Source of the DNA: Streptomyces natalensis ATCC 27448
GTDB taxonomy: Bacteria > Actinomycetota > Actinomycetes > Streptomycetales > Streptomycetaceae
DNA: 52,888 nucleotides
Assembly: GCF_000935125.1 (NCBI RefSeq)
Contig: NZ_JRKI01000035.1
Span: 1-52,888 of the forward strand
Direction: 5' to 3'
The position numbers and the translations under genes are program-made. Below are positions 36,402 through 45,346 of this stretch, one piece after another. The notes below the pieces were generated by a model. It did not search any database. It saw only the letters and a list, made by a program, of their open reading frames with translations, and was not told the origin of the DNA. The number at the start of each line of letters is the position of its first letter. Position 1 is the stretch's first letter.

Positions 36402-37829
36402 ATGAATGCAACCGCGGCAGATGCCTCGCACGGACCGGAGCTTCGGGCGAAGGTCAGGAGTCTGATGGGCGGGTTGATCGACGCCCTCCAGTCCTTGGTG
36501 AAAATCCGTTCCGTGTATGGCGAAAACGGGAGCCTGCAGGGGGTGGACGACGCGGCTGGCGCGGCGCAGAAACTGCTGAAGGATTCCGGGCTCAAAGACG
36601 CCGAACTGAAGTCTCTCGGCGAGGGCGAGGCCAAACTGGTCTACGCGCAGTACGAGTGTGCGGGCGCGCCTCCCGGGACGCCCATGGTCCTGCTCTACGC
36701 GCACTATGACGTGCAGCCGCCCGGAGACTGGGGCGATACAGCATTCCGCCCGGTGATCGACGCGAAGGCCCGGCGCATGACCGGTCGCGGTGCCGCCGAC
36801 GACAAGTCGGGCGTCGTGATGCACGCAGGCGCCGTCCAGGCATTCGACGGGAAGCCGCCGGTTCACCTGAGGGTCGTACTGGAGGGAGAGGAGGAAACAG
36901 GCCGGGAGGCGCTGGAGAATTATGCGAAGCAACACCGGGAGCTCTTCACGGCGGATGTGATCGTCATCGCGGACACTGGTAACCATAAAATCGGTGAGCC
37001 GACCTTCACCACATCTCTGCGGGGAGTGGTGGAGGTGGATGTCACGGTTAGCACCCTGAAGGCCGAATGTCACAGCGGCATGTACGGCGGCCCGGCGCCG
37101 GACGCTTTTATGGCACTGGTGCGTATTCTGGCCCGACTGCATGACGACGACGGAAATGTCACCGTCCCCGGTCTGGTTCAGGGGAAATGGACGGACCTGG
37201 AACCGGAAGAAAAGCAGTTCCGTTCGGACGCCGGCGTACTGGACGGCGTAAAGTTGATCGGCACCGGTTCCCTGGGCAGCCGGCTGTACACCAAGCCCTC
37301 CCTCAATGTGGTCGGCCTCAAGGGCGTCCCGCCAATGGACCATCCCGCCAACCAACTGCGGGACACGGTGACCGCGCGGGTCGGTATGCGCATCGCCCCC
37401 CAGGAGGATCCACAGCGTGCCGTCGATCAGCTCACCGCATACCTGAAGAGCGTCAACCCGTGGAAGGCCAACGTGGACGTCCAGGTTTCAAGTGAGGGAC
37501 TGGGCAAGGGCAAAGGCTTCCAGGCCGAGACCCGGCAGCCGAGGTACGAGGTGGCCAGGCAGGCCATGGAGAAGGCGTACCCGGGCACACAGGCGCAGCA
37601 CGCCGGGCAGGGCGGGTCCATTCCGCTGGCAAGTCTCCTTCAGGAGATCAACCCGAAGGCTACGGTGCTGCTTATCGGGTGTGAGGAGCCTCTGTGCCGC
37701 ATCCACGCCACCGGCGAGAGCGTAAGCCTTGACGAGCTGGAGTCGATGACCCTGGCCGAAAGCTATCTGCTGCAGATGCTTGCCGTGCCCGCGGGAGCCG
37801 ATGTCAGCGGGAGCCGGTGTCCGCAGTGA
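36402..37829 (+). CDS. M20 family metallodipeptidase
   Basis: A 475-residue M20 peptidase of the carnosinase/CPG2 group. Metal-site segments are LLYAHYDVQPPGDWGD (first His and Asp), MTGRGAADDKSG, LEGEEETGREAL (catalytic Glu), DVIVIADTGN (metal Asp) and the final CRIHATGESVS region (His). The dimerisation domain includes LKAECHSGMYGGPAPDAF. It should hydrolyse dipeptides or acylated amino acids with two zinc ions. A GGAG lies 8 nt before the ATG. It is followed 317 bp later by a PLP-dependent decarboxylase, so a peptide-to-amine pathway is possible but not shown. Confidence 0.9.
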   Translation: MNATAADASHGPELRAKVRSLMGGLIDALQSLVKIRSVYGENGSLQGVDDAAGAAQKLLKDSGLKDAELKSLGEGEAKLVYAQYECAGAPPGTPMVLLYAHYDVQPPGDWGDTAFRPVIDAKARRMTGRGAADDKSGVVMHAGAVQAFDGKPPVHLRVVLEGEEETGREALENYAKQHRELFTADVIVIADTGNHKIGEPTFTTSLRGVVEVDVTVSTLKAECHSGMYGGPAPDAFMALVRILARLHDDDGNVTVPGLVQGKWTDLEPEEKQFRSDAGVLDGVKLIGTGSLGSRLYTKPSLNVVGLKGVPPMDHPANQLRDTVTARVGMRIAPQEDPQRAVDQLTAYLKSVNPWKANVDVQVSSEGLGKGKGFQAETRQPRYEVARQAMEKAYPGTQAQHAGQGGSIPLASLLQEINPKATVLLIGCEEPLCRIHATGESVSLDELESMTLAESYLLQMLAVPAGADVSGSRCPQ

Positions 37830-38146
37830 CCAGACGCCGCCGCGAAGGCTTCAGCTGGCACGTCGGGTTCGTCCACCACGGATACCCGGTCACGCCTACG
37901 AGCCGGCGCCGGGCGAGGACAGCGAGTGGACAGGGGTCACGGACAGGGGTCATCCCCGTCCGCCAGACCTACGGCCCCCTTCAGTCTTACCGGGAATCGA
38001 TGCCCACACCTGCCTAGCTGGAGAACTACCACCGTCCCCAGGACTGACCGGCCCGCCACCGCAGACAGCCGGAGCACCGGTCACGGCTCCCCTACCCCTA
38101 CCCCTAAGTCCCACCCCTGCCCCTACAGCACCCTCAGGAGTCTCCC
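37830..38146. other. Intergenic with C-rich repeat before the decarboxylase
   Basis: No gene is recognised. The last 60 bp carry tandem CCCCTA-type units (38091-38130) just upstream of the decarboxylase ribosome site. Confidence 0.45.
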
Positions 38147-40024
38147 ATGACAGAGATCACCGCCCGCACCCAGAAGATCCCGCAGATCCCGTTCGGCCCG
38201 GAGGGCCACACCTGGGAGGAGGCCCTCGCGGCGCAGGGCCTGTCCAACGGGCAAACCTCCCTCGTCTCCCCGCCGGTCGGGGATCCCAACGTCAGCTACC
38301 CGCAGGAACCGGGCCTGGACTACCACGACTTCGAGCTCCCGGCCGACGGGCTGAGCGACGCCCGGCGCCGTAAGGCCCTCAGCGCGATGGAGCTGCACCT
38401 CGCCGAGAAGCGCCAACACCTACTGGGCTATCAGGTCACCGAGGACATGAACGGGTACCCGTTGGATCTCGGCCGGTTCCTGGAGAACCACATCAACAAC
38501 ATCGGCGACCCGTTCACCAGCGGTGGTCTGAAGGTCAACACCAAGGTCGTCGAACGTGCCGTACTCGACTATTACGCCGCTCTGTGGCACGCCAAGTGGC
38601 CGTACGACCCCAAGGACCGCGAGTCCTACTGGGGCTACATGCTCTCGATGGGCTCCACCGAGGGGAACATGTACGCCCTGTGGAACGCTCGTGACTACCT
38701 CAGCGGTAAAGCGCTGATCGTGGAAGAGACCCCTGAGGCCCAGGACACGCTCACATCTCCGCTGCGCTGGGTCCAGGCCGTCGCCCCGGAAAACCCCAAC
38801 GCCTACCGTCCCGTCGTCTTTTATTCCCAGGACACCCACTACTCCTTCGCCAAGGCGGTGCGGATCCTCAACCTGGAAACCTTCCACGCGGTCGGGGAGA
38901 CCCTGTACAAGGGGCAGTGTCCGCTGACGGACAAGGACGGTCATCCGCTGGCGGAGTGGCCCACCGAGGTGCCCTCCCGCATCGGCCCGTCAGAGACGGC
39001 CGCAGACGGTCCTGGCTCCATCGACATCGACGCGCTGGCGACCCTGGTGGAGTTCTTCGCGGCCAAGGGCCACCCCATCATGGTCAGCCTCAACTACGGC
39101 TCCACCTTCAAGGGCGCCTACGACGATGTCCGTGGCGTGTCCAAGCGATTGCTGCCCCTCTTCGAGAAGCACGGTCTGATCGACCGCCCGGTGCGCTACA
39201 TCAACGCCAAGACCGGAGAGCCCGAGATCGACCACCGCCGTGGATTCTGGATCCATGTCGACGGAGCTCTCGGTGCCGCCTACGCGCCCTTCATGCGGAT
39301 GGCCTACCGGGACGCACAGTTCGGCTGGACGCCTGACGTGGATCTGCCGGAATTCGACTTCGGAATCAAGCTGCCGACCTCGAAGAACGAGAAGGTCGAC
39401 ATGGTCTGCTCCCTCGTGATGAGCGGCCACAAATGGCCGGGCGCCCCCATGCCGTGCGGTGTCATGATGACCAAGGTCAAGTACCAGCTCATGCCGCCCA
39501 GCCAAGTCCAGTACATCGGCTCCCTGGACACCACCTTCGCAGGGTCCCGTAACGGCTTCTCCCCTCTGGCGGTCTGGGACCACTTGGCCCGCCACTCCTA
39601 CAAGGACCAGGTGGACCGGATCCACCGGGCCCAGACGCTCGCCATCCGTATGGAGGAGCGGCTCGTCGACCTGGAGAACTCCAAGGGCCTGGAACTGTGG
39701 CCGGCCCGTACCGAGGGCGCCCTGACCGTGCGCTTCCGCAGGCCCAGCGACGAGACGGTGGCCAAGTGGTCACTGTCCACGATGGACGTCCTCTTCCCGG
39801 ACAGCGAAGGAAAGCTCACCATCCGCCGGCCCTACGCTCACGTCTTCCTGATGGCCGGCATCACCGACGAAAAGCTCAACGAGTTCGTATCAGATCTCGC
39901 CAAGGACCCGGCCTACACCAAGCCCCCGGTGACGGAGGCCGTGGCTCCACAGCCTGCCTCCGAACTCGCCGATGGCGCCGTCTCCCTCGGACTGCTGCCC
40001 ACCTCCGGCCGCGGCTTCCAGTAG
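38147..40024 (+). CDS. PLP-dependent amino-acid decarboxylase (group II)
   Basis: A 625-residue group II pyridoxal-phosphate decarboxylase. The substrate/PLP segments MLSMGSTEGNMYALWNARDY, FYSQDTHYSFAKAVRIL (with the ring-stacking His) and WIHVDGALGAAYAPFM (PLP-nitrogen Asp) are clear. The PLP lysine is Lys429 in MSGHKWPGAPMPCGV. The layout resembles histidine decarboxylases and related aromatic L-amino-acid enzymes, but the substrate cannot be fixed from sequence. CAGGAG precedes the ATG. The last 30 residues are an extra tail. A strong hairpin terminator follows, so transcription stops here. Confidence 0.9.
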   Translation: MTEITARTQKIPQIPFGPEGHTWEEALAAQGLSNGQTSLVSPPVGDPNVSYPQEPGLDYHDFELPADGLSDARRRKALSAMELHLAEKRQHLLGYQVTEDMNGYPLDLGRFLENHINNIGDPFTSGGLKVNTKVVERAVLDYYAALWHAKWPYDPKDRESYWGYMLSMGSTEGNMYALWNARDYLSGKALIVEETPEAQDTLTSPLRWVQAVAPENPNAYRPVVFYSQDTHYSFAKAVRILNLETFHAVGETLYKGQCPLTDKDGHPLAEWPTEVPSRIGPSETAADGPGSIDIDALATLVEFFAAKGHPIMVSLNYGSTFKGAYDDVRGVSKRLLPLFEKHGLIDRPVRYINAKTGEPEIDHRRGFWIHVDGALGAAYAPFMRMAYRDAQFGWTPDVDLPEFDFGIKLPTSKNEKVDMVCSLVMSGHKWPGAPMPCGVMMTKVKYQLMPPSQVQYIGSLDTTFAGSRNGFSPLAVWDHLARHSYKDQVDRIHRAQTLAIRMEERLVDLENSKGLELWPARTEGALTVRFRRPSDETVAKWSLSTMDVLFPDSEGKLTIRRPYAHVFLMAGITDEKLNEFVSDLAKDPAYTKPPVTEAVAPQPASELADGAVSLGLLPTSGRGFQ

Positions 40025-40029
40025 GAGAC

Positions 40030-40067
40030 CGGGGCCCGCCTCCCGGCCGTCCGGGAGGCGGGCCCCG
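40030..40067 (+). terminator. Strong hairpin terminator after the decarboxylase
   Basis: A perfect 17-bp GC-rich stem (CGGGGCCCGCCTCCCGG / CCGGGAGGCGGGCCCCG) with a 4-nt loop lies 6 nt after the stop codon. Confidence 0.9.
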
Positions 40068-40350
40068 TCGTGAAGCAAGGGGCCGGGCTGTCGTACACGC
40101 CGAGGTGTCGGAGGAGCCGGGGCGCCGGAGTTGCGGCCGACAAGGAGCCGCCCGAGCTGAACCCCGCGGCCGCGAGGGCACTCTTGGAGATTCTGCCAGC
40201 CGCCCACGACCGGCTGCACAAGCCAGAACCGCAACCGCTCGATCCGCAGACTCCTCCACGGCGAAGGCGGTTCCCGCCAGTTCCCGGCCGGCCTGAGCGT
40301 CGAGCAAGGAAGGCGCGAATATCTAGACGAGCGCCTGGCGTACGGCGAAC
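40068..40350. other. Gap before the ISAzo13 element
   Basis: No recognisable gene. The stretch ends at the terminal inverted repeat of the insertion sequence. Confidence 0.4.
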
Positions 40351-42059
40351 GGCTAAGGGCTTGCAGATCATTAACACGTCGTCTTGATCATGCTGTTGGG
40401 GTTGTCGCTTTGAGCTCGAACCCGAGCTTGGAGGGCTGTGAAGACGGCGGGCGGGGTGGCCGCCGGCGGGATGACGATGCTGTGCGCCTTGAGCAACCTC
40501 CTGATCTTCAGCAGAGTGCGGTGCATGGCAGTCCGACTGCTGTCGAACAGCACCGCGAGGGGTTCCGCGGCCAGGGCGACCCGCAGGTGAAGGACGGCCG
40601 CCAGGACCTGGTCGGGGAAGGCGAGCCGGGGCGGGCGGCCGCGCTAGACGTCGCCGTCGACGGCCAAAGTGTCGGTGAGATCGCTCAGTTGCTGCCGGGA
40701 CATGCCGGTCAGGACGGGGTCAGACAGCAGAGCATGGTCCCACTCCGGAGCCGGCTTCTGCGGAGCCCGGGGCGCTGGGACGGCAGGGCACGGCAGGGGA
40801 TGCACGGCATAGTTCCAGTCGCCATGGAAGGCGTGTCGGGTCAGTGGCAGGGACGCCATCTCCGCGTCGCCGATCTGGACTCCGGTTGGGTAGATGTTGG
40901 TGTCCAGCTCGGCCGTGACGCACAGTCCGGTGCGGGTGGTAGTCGCGGCGATGGACTGGACGATGACTTCGTGGCTTGTCAGCGGGCGGCCGCGCCAGTT
41001 CATGGTGATGTGCGAGAAGAGCCGATGCTCGATTTTGTTCCACTTCGATGTGCCCGGCGGCAGGTGGCAAACGGTGATCGTCAGTCCTGTTTCGGCCGCG
41101 AGCCGGGCGAGTTCGAGCTTCCAGGCTCGGGTGCGGTAGCCGTTTGAGCCGCCCGCGTCGGCGGTGATGAGCAGTCGTGTCGCCTGCGGGTAGGCGGCCC
41201 GGCCCTGGCCGCACCACCAGCGGCGGATCGATTCCACCGCGAACGCGGCGGTGTCGTGATCGGTGCCCACGTTGACCCAGCCGGTGTTCGCCGCGAGATC
41301 GTAGATCCCGTACGGGACGGCCTTGCCCAGTTGTGGGTCGGCGAAGTCATGGACGTTCACCGGCATCGGATCAGTCGCAGGCCGCCATTGGCGGCCGTTG
41401 TTCTTGAACTCGCCGACGAGTTCCTTCTTCTTGGTGTCCACGCTGATCACCGGCTGGCCGGTGTCCCTGTGATCGCGGGCCTGCTCGTTGAGATAGCGGA
41501 ACTGGGCATCCCGGTCCGGATGTTGGCTGCCCTCGATGGTCTTGGCGTTGGCCTGCAGACTGAAGCCTTCCTCCCGCAGCAGGTCTGCGACGGTGTCCGC
41601 ACTGACTTTGTGCCCGCTCCGGGCAAGCTCCTGCGCGAGGGTGCGGGTCGACTTCACCGTCCACCGCAGTGGCGACATCGGATCACCGCGCTCGTCCGGC
41701 TCGACCAGCGCCAGCAGTGCTGGCCGCAGCCCCGGATCGAGATCTGAGACCCTCTTGCGGCCTCCGCCCGGCCGCCGCACCCGCCCCAGAGGTTCCTCGC
41801 CGGTCTCCAGCTCGAACACGCCCTTGCGGACCGTGGTCTCACTCACCGAGGCCGCCCGCGCGACGGCCCGAACACTACCGTGTCCCAGGACACGGGCCTC
41901 TGCGGCCATCAGCAGCCGTCGCTGCCGCTCATCCAGATGCGGGAACAACGCCACGAACTTCATGGCGAGTTGGGTACGGGTCTCGTTCGGGATGCGCATA
42001 CCACATCAACGAGCCATGGGACGGGAAGCAACACCTTGATGATCTGCAAGCTCTTAGCC
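40351..42059 (-). mobile_element. ISAzo13-family insertion sequence with both ends
   Basis: The element is 1709 bp. Its ends are 23-bp inverted repeats: GGCTAAGGGCTTGCAGATCA then TTA at 40351, and the complement of GGCTAAGAGCTTGCAGATCA then TCA ending at 42059, with two mismatches. The transposase lies on the minus strand and its final stop codon falls inside the left repeat. I see no obvious flanking target duplication. Confidence 0.9.
40371..41999 (-). pseudogene. ISAzo13-family transposase interrupted by an in-frame TAG
   Basis: The main frame gives 451 residues: an N-terminal helix-turn-helix (GSVRAVARAASVSETTVRKG), then a DDE core with VISVDTKKKELVGEFKNN, LLITADAGGSNGYRTRAWKL and HLPPGTSKWNKIEHRLFSHI. 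At 40644 a TAG interrupts the frame after LAVDGDV, but the same frame continues with RGRPPRLAFPDQVLAAVLHL to NPNSMIKTTC and a TAA at 40371, the extra 90 residues expected in full-length relatives. CAG to TAG is the simplest explanation. The product is either truncated and possibly inactive, or the TAG is read through or misread. It lies inside complete element ends. Confidence 0.85.
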
Positions 42060-42358
42060 CCTCGCTACAGCGCTCCGTGGCCGAAAACCCACTCCACGCC
42101 GCTCGGCGCTGGCCGTATGCACCGTGCCCTCCGTCGGAGGTCAGGGCCCCAATGCGGCGCGGCCACACAACCGGGAACTGTCGCACGATCGTTTCGCCTG
42201 CAGCCCAAGCCCCGCAGGGGACATGACCGAATACCACTCACCCACTCAGATGTTCACGTGTTCTTCTGGCTGACCGGCGTCTGACGTGCAAGCTCCTCGG
42301 AGAGCGACCTGTGCAAGCAGTTCATACGTGCGCGGCTGCCCGACGGGTGTGCGTGGTG
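42060..42358. other. Gap after the ISAzo13 element
   Basis: No recognisable gene on either strand. Confidence 0.4.
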
Positions 42359-42613
42359 TCACCTTTGCATCCGGGTTCGGCTGGTGGGGCCTGAGGAGCT
42401 CGCAGAGCGGGGAGCTGCAGTAGTGCGCGCCATAGGGGAGGAGTTTCGTTCGGGGTAGAAGCCGGGAAAGGTGTTCTCGTCGACGACGATCGGCACACCC
42501 TGGTGAAGAATCATGTCGAAGCCGATGATCTGCGCCCCGATCGCCTTCTGCGCATGCGAGGCCAGTTCCGCATGGGCGGCTGGCACGTCACACAGATCGA
42601 CGCTGCCGCCCAC
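42359..42613 (-). pseudogene. ATP-grasp ligase C-terminal remnant
   Basis: The segment HAELASHAQKAIGAQIIGFD, MILHQGVPIVVDENTFPGFYP is the C-terminal part of an ATP-grasp domain; the D-E-N-T-F-P-G motif carries the metal-binding acidic residue. The N-terminal two thirds are missing and the C-terminus runs into unrelated Ser/Arg-rich sequence. A second fragment of a similar gene lies at 43766-43915. Confidence 0.75.
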
Positions 42614-42662
42614 TCCGGCAAACTGCTGCCGAAGAACAGCACCATCCAGCTGGAGTCACAGC

Positions 42663-42914
42663 TCATTCGAGGACTTCGGACCGCTCTCGAACCTGGTCGT
42701 CCAGCTTGCCTTCCTCCAGATCGCTAAGCGCGGCTGCGTATCCGGCCATGACTGCTTCGTGCACGAGGTCGTGGACGTCTACGGGGATCATCTCGTAGAC
42801 ACCGGAGCAGATGTTCGCGGCTGCGTCGTACGCAGGTCGGTAATGCGGATCGCGGATACCGGCGCCCAAGTGACTGACAAGGTCGCGTAACGCATTCCTC
42901 TGATCATCGCTCAT
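42663..42914 (-). CDS. Small hypothetical protein
   Basis: An 83-residue acidic helical protein (RNALRDLVSHLGAGIRDPHY, then MIPVDVHDLVHEAVMAGYAA, then ALSDLEEGKLDDQVRERS). Codon use is normal for the organism. The ATG at 42914 has only a weak purine-rich site. I do not recognise the family; it lies between two ATP-grasp remnants. Confidence 0.55.
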   Translation of the reverse strand: MSDDQRNALRDLVSHLGAGIRDPHYRPAYDAAANICSGVYEMIPVDVHDLVHEAVMAGYAAALSDLEEGKLDDQVRERSEVLE

Positions 42915-43765
42915 GTCGGCTTCGATACCCTCACGCCCTGATCGGGAACCGCTTTAGGAGCGAGGCTGGGTCGTCGGGCGCGGGACCTTCGACTTCGCTA
43001 ACCGAGCTAGCAGGCACGAGTGCGTCCGCTAGCTACCCCTGTTGACCGTGGCTGACCCCTGAATCTGGCACGACTGTGGCACGGGGCCGCCCGGCGGCAT
43101 GCTGCGTGCCGGCCTTCAGCCTGTCGGCCCGAGTTGCTCTCGGGTCACGCCAGATGATGTGGGTTCTCCGCTAGCCCAAGAGAGCCCGAACCCTCCCTGA
43201 CTTGCCGTCAGAAAAGTCAGCATCGGGTCAGCGCCAGCCCTGCCAGACCGGGCCGCACGCTGCCACACCTGCACATGATCGAAGGGCCGTGAAAAGTCCG
43301 TCTGACCTGCATGTTTGCCGCTCAACCAGGGAAGATCGTAGAGTCGCTCCCCCAGGGGCATGCAGGTGTAGTCCATGTCCCCGCGAATCCCCTAATTAGG
43401 AATTAGCGAAATCCGCAACGTTCTTCGCGTTCTCCAAGAAGAGTGTCAACTCAGGCAGAACTGTACCCTATTGGCGGATTAATGATCCCGCTGGCGCTAT
43501 CAAATCATCACAAGATGGCACAGAGTTCTCGCTGAAAAGTCAGCAAAAAGTCAGCATCGCTCCCGACACTCAAAGCGACTCGGCGAACTCGGAGCGTTTC
43601 CCAATCTGCTGTGCCAACCGTCTCCACCAAAGGCTTCCACACCCCCCAGCACAGCCGTAAGCGCTTCCCAGCCTGCCTCAGGACGGGCGTGTAAGGCTGC
43701 AGCGGAAGTTCGGAACCGCGCAGTGGCAGCCGTAGTGTGCGGGCAGCGCGGTCAGCGATGGCTGC
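42915..43765. other. Gene-free stretch containing repeat copy B
   Basis: No recognisable protein. It includes GTCAGAAAAGTCAGCATCGG at about 43207, repeat copy B at 43371-43555 and low-GC sequence around 43380-43560. Confidence 0.5.
43371..43555. repeat. Imperfect 180-bp repeat, copy B
   Basis: This is a diverged copy of 22087-22266. It shares TGTAGTCCATGTCCCCG at one end and AAAAGTCAGCAAAAAGTCAG at the other, with the palindromic CTAATTAGGAATTAG near the start. The two copies are in the same orientation 21.3 kb apart. A remnant of a serine recombinase lies 0.7 kb beyond copy B. Confidence 0.65.
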
Positions 43766-43915
43766 TCACCGCTGACCCGTGCGGCATTCGTCGACTGCCT
43801 GGGCGATCATTCGGTACAGCTCGAATCCCAGGCCCTTGCCAGCCGCGTGGAAGGGTTCGGGGCAGAGGCCGGGAAGGTGCTCTCGTCGACGAGAATCGGC
43901 GCTCCGATCGCCTTC
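43766..43915 (-). pseudogene. Second ATP-grasp C-terminal remnant
   Basis: APILVDESTFP in one frame continues after a shift as GLCPEPFHAAGKGLGFELYR, MIAQAVDECRTGQR. This is the end of an ATP-grasp ligase similar in type to the fragment at 42359-42613. Only about 45 residues survive. Confidence 0.65.
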
Positions 43916-43924
43916 GGAGGGGAC

Positions 43925-44266
43925 TCACTCGTCGGCGCAATGCTGGTTGCGGGGGCGTTCAAAGGGTACGCCGGGCAGGGTGATGCTGGAGAGCTGGGGT
44001 GTCAGGTTGGCGCGGTAGCGGCGGATGCCGAGCATGCGGTGTTCCAACTCCGCTGCGAGCATGACGTCCGCGATGTTGGTGCAGTCGGGGACCGTCTGCA
44101 CCAAGGCTGCGACCGGGTGGTCACCGATGAGTGGATACTTGCGGATCCGGCGGAACTGCCACATCGGGGTGGGTTGTGGGGCCGCGTGCCCTCGCACTAT
44201 CCATTCCTCGCGTGCCGGTGTGTGGTCGTTTGTCTGGCGTTCCGCTTCGACGTTTAGCACCCCCAT
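43925..44266 (-). CDS. Hypothetical protein, possibly the N-terminal part of a broken gene
   Basis: A 113-residue frame with strong actinomycete codon bias: NVEAERQTNDHTPAREEWIV, then MWQFRRIRKYPLIGDHPVAA, then AELEHRMLGIRRYRANLTPQ then LSSITLPGVPFERPRNQ. It ends just before the ATP-grasp remnant on the same strand, so both could descend from one gene. I do not recognise a family. The ATG at 44266 has no strong ribosome site. Confidence 0.5.
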   Translation of the reverse strand: MGVLNVEAERQTNDHTPAREEWIVRGHAAPQPTPMWQFRRIRKYPLIGDHPVAALVQTVPDCTNIADVMLAAELEHRMLGIRRYRANLTPQLSSITLPGVPFERPRNQHCADE

Positions 44267-44279
44267 TTTGACACCCAGC

Positions 44280-44711
44280 GTGAAGCGCGCCACCCTCGAC
44301 GAGACCGCCGACCAGGTAGCCAAGGGGAAAATGACCGTGGCCATGGCCGCTCGGATCGAGGCGCAGTTGCTACCCGAGGCCGAAGCCCTCGAACGGTAAG
44401 CGGAGGAGGCCAGCACCGCGCCCGTGCTGCGGGGGCTCATCCGGTCCGATGTGGCCGACATCTGGCCGACGCTGCCTCTTACCCAGCAACGCGAGGTGAT
44501 CAAGGCACTCATGGACGTAACCATGCTGCCGAGACTCACGGCGAAGGACCCCGCGTTTCAAGTCGGTATGGAGTCTCGAAAGGAACTCGGCCGACGCCTG
44601 CGCGCCATACGGCGCGCCTACGGGACACGGGGAATGACGCATCGGCGACTCTCCGAACTCACAGGCTGGTCCGTCCACAAGGTGAGCAACGCAGAAAGCG
44701 CCCGGGGATGA
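44280..44711 (+). pseudogene. Large serine recombinase C-terminal remnant fused to an Xre-like segment
   Basis: VKRATLDETADQVAKGKMTV, AMAARIEAQLLPEAEALER then, after an in-frame TAA at 44397, AEEASTAPVLRGLIRSDVAD, IWPTLPLTQQREVIKALMDV, TMLPRLT matches the C-terminal coiled-coil region of large serine recombinases. The catalytic and zinc domains are missing. The frame continues as ELGRRLRAIRRAYGTRGMTH, RRLSELTGWSVHKVSNAE, an Xre-type helix-turn-helix, which may be a separate gene starting at ATG 44569. The stop overlaps the next small gene. Confidence 0.72.
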
Positions 44712-44854
44712 ATCACCGCCGACGGCGCCTGTGGTGCTGTCTGTGTGCTGCGGAATCCGAGGCTGACGAACTGGCCGCCCTTGTTCCGCCCGAGACAACC
44801 AAGCGGGTGCGATCCGGCGCCCGTATCCGGATCACCTGGAAGCACGACCTGTAG
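44708..44854 (+). CDS. 48-residue small protein
   Basis: ATG at 44708 overlaps the preceding TGA. The product is MNHRRRRLWCCLCAAESEAD, ELAALVPPETTKRVRSGARI, RITWKHDL. It has a basic N-terminus with C-C-L-C and a charged body. The overlap and normal codon use support it as the first small gene of the satellite-like operon. Its C-terminus also resembles the R-I-x-W end of serine recombinases, so it could be recombinase debris. Confidence 0.5.
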   Translation: MNHRRRRLWCCLCAAESEADELAALVPPETTKRVRSGARIRITWKHDL

Positions 44855-44948
44855 ACCCGACACCCACCTCACACCTACGCCGAACGGCCACGAACCCCCG
44901 CGGTTCGTGGCCGTTTCGCATGCCCAGACACCGTGGAGGTACCGACCC

Positions 44949-45122
44949 ATGAGCGACACCTCGCCGAAGAACCACGCCCGCCCCGCCGACGACTACGCCG
45001 ACCAGATACGGGCGTTGGTGGACGCCGCGCCGCCGCTGAGTGTGCGGCAGCGTGAGCGGCTGCGCCTGGTCTTCCGCGCCCGTCCGCACGCCACTACCTG
45101 CACCAGACAGGCAGCAGCATGA
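44949..45122 (+). CDS. Small hypothetical protein
   Basis: A 57-residue protein, MSDTSPKNHARPADDYADQI, RALVDAAPPLSVRQRERLRL, VFRARPHATT. GTGGAGG lies 9 nt before the ATG. The A-P-P-L-S-x-x-Q-R-x-x-L-x-x-L-F/V pattern is common in tiny proteins of actinomycete integrative elements. The next gene overlaps by 4 nt. Confidence 0.75.
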   Translation: MSDTSPKNHARPADDYADQIRALVDAAPPLSVRQRERLRLVFRARPHATTCTRQAAA

Positions 45123-45346
45123 CGGACCCCGCCATAGCCCCGGCGCGACGCCATGCGGCCGACCGCCTGCCCCCGCTCGCCTGCGGGCACCGTGACCCAC
45201 TGCTCTGCCCGACCGCGCCGCCCGGCCCGAGCACCTACAGCCTCACGCCCGCCCAGCTCGCCGCCGAGGTGGCCCGGTGCCGGGGGCGGGGGTGGAGCGA
45301 GTCCGACCTCGCCGCCCGGTTCGACACCCGACAGGCCGCCCCGTGA
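45119..45346 (+). CDS. Small hypothetical protein
   Basis: A 75-residue protein with ACGHRDPLLC near the middle and a helical C-terminus (LTPAQLAAEVARCRGRGWSE then SDLAARFD). It starts ATGA-overlapped with the preceding gene and its TGA overlaps the next GTG. It is part of the tightly packed operon of the satellite-like element. The function is unknown. Confidence 0.72.
   Translation: MTDPAIAPARRHAADRLPPLACGHRDPLLCPTAPPGPSTYSLTPAQLAAEVARCRGRGWSESDLAARFDTRQAAP

Noticed and set aside
40371..40553. A separate small gene downstream of the ISAzo13 transposase
   Set aside because: It is in the same frame as the transposase beyond the TAG and completes the expected C-terminus, so it is part of that gene.
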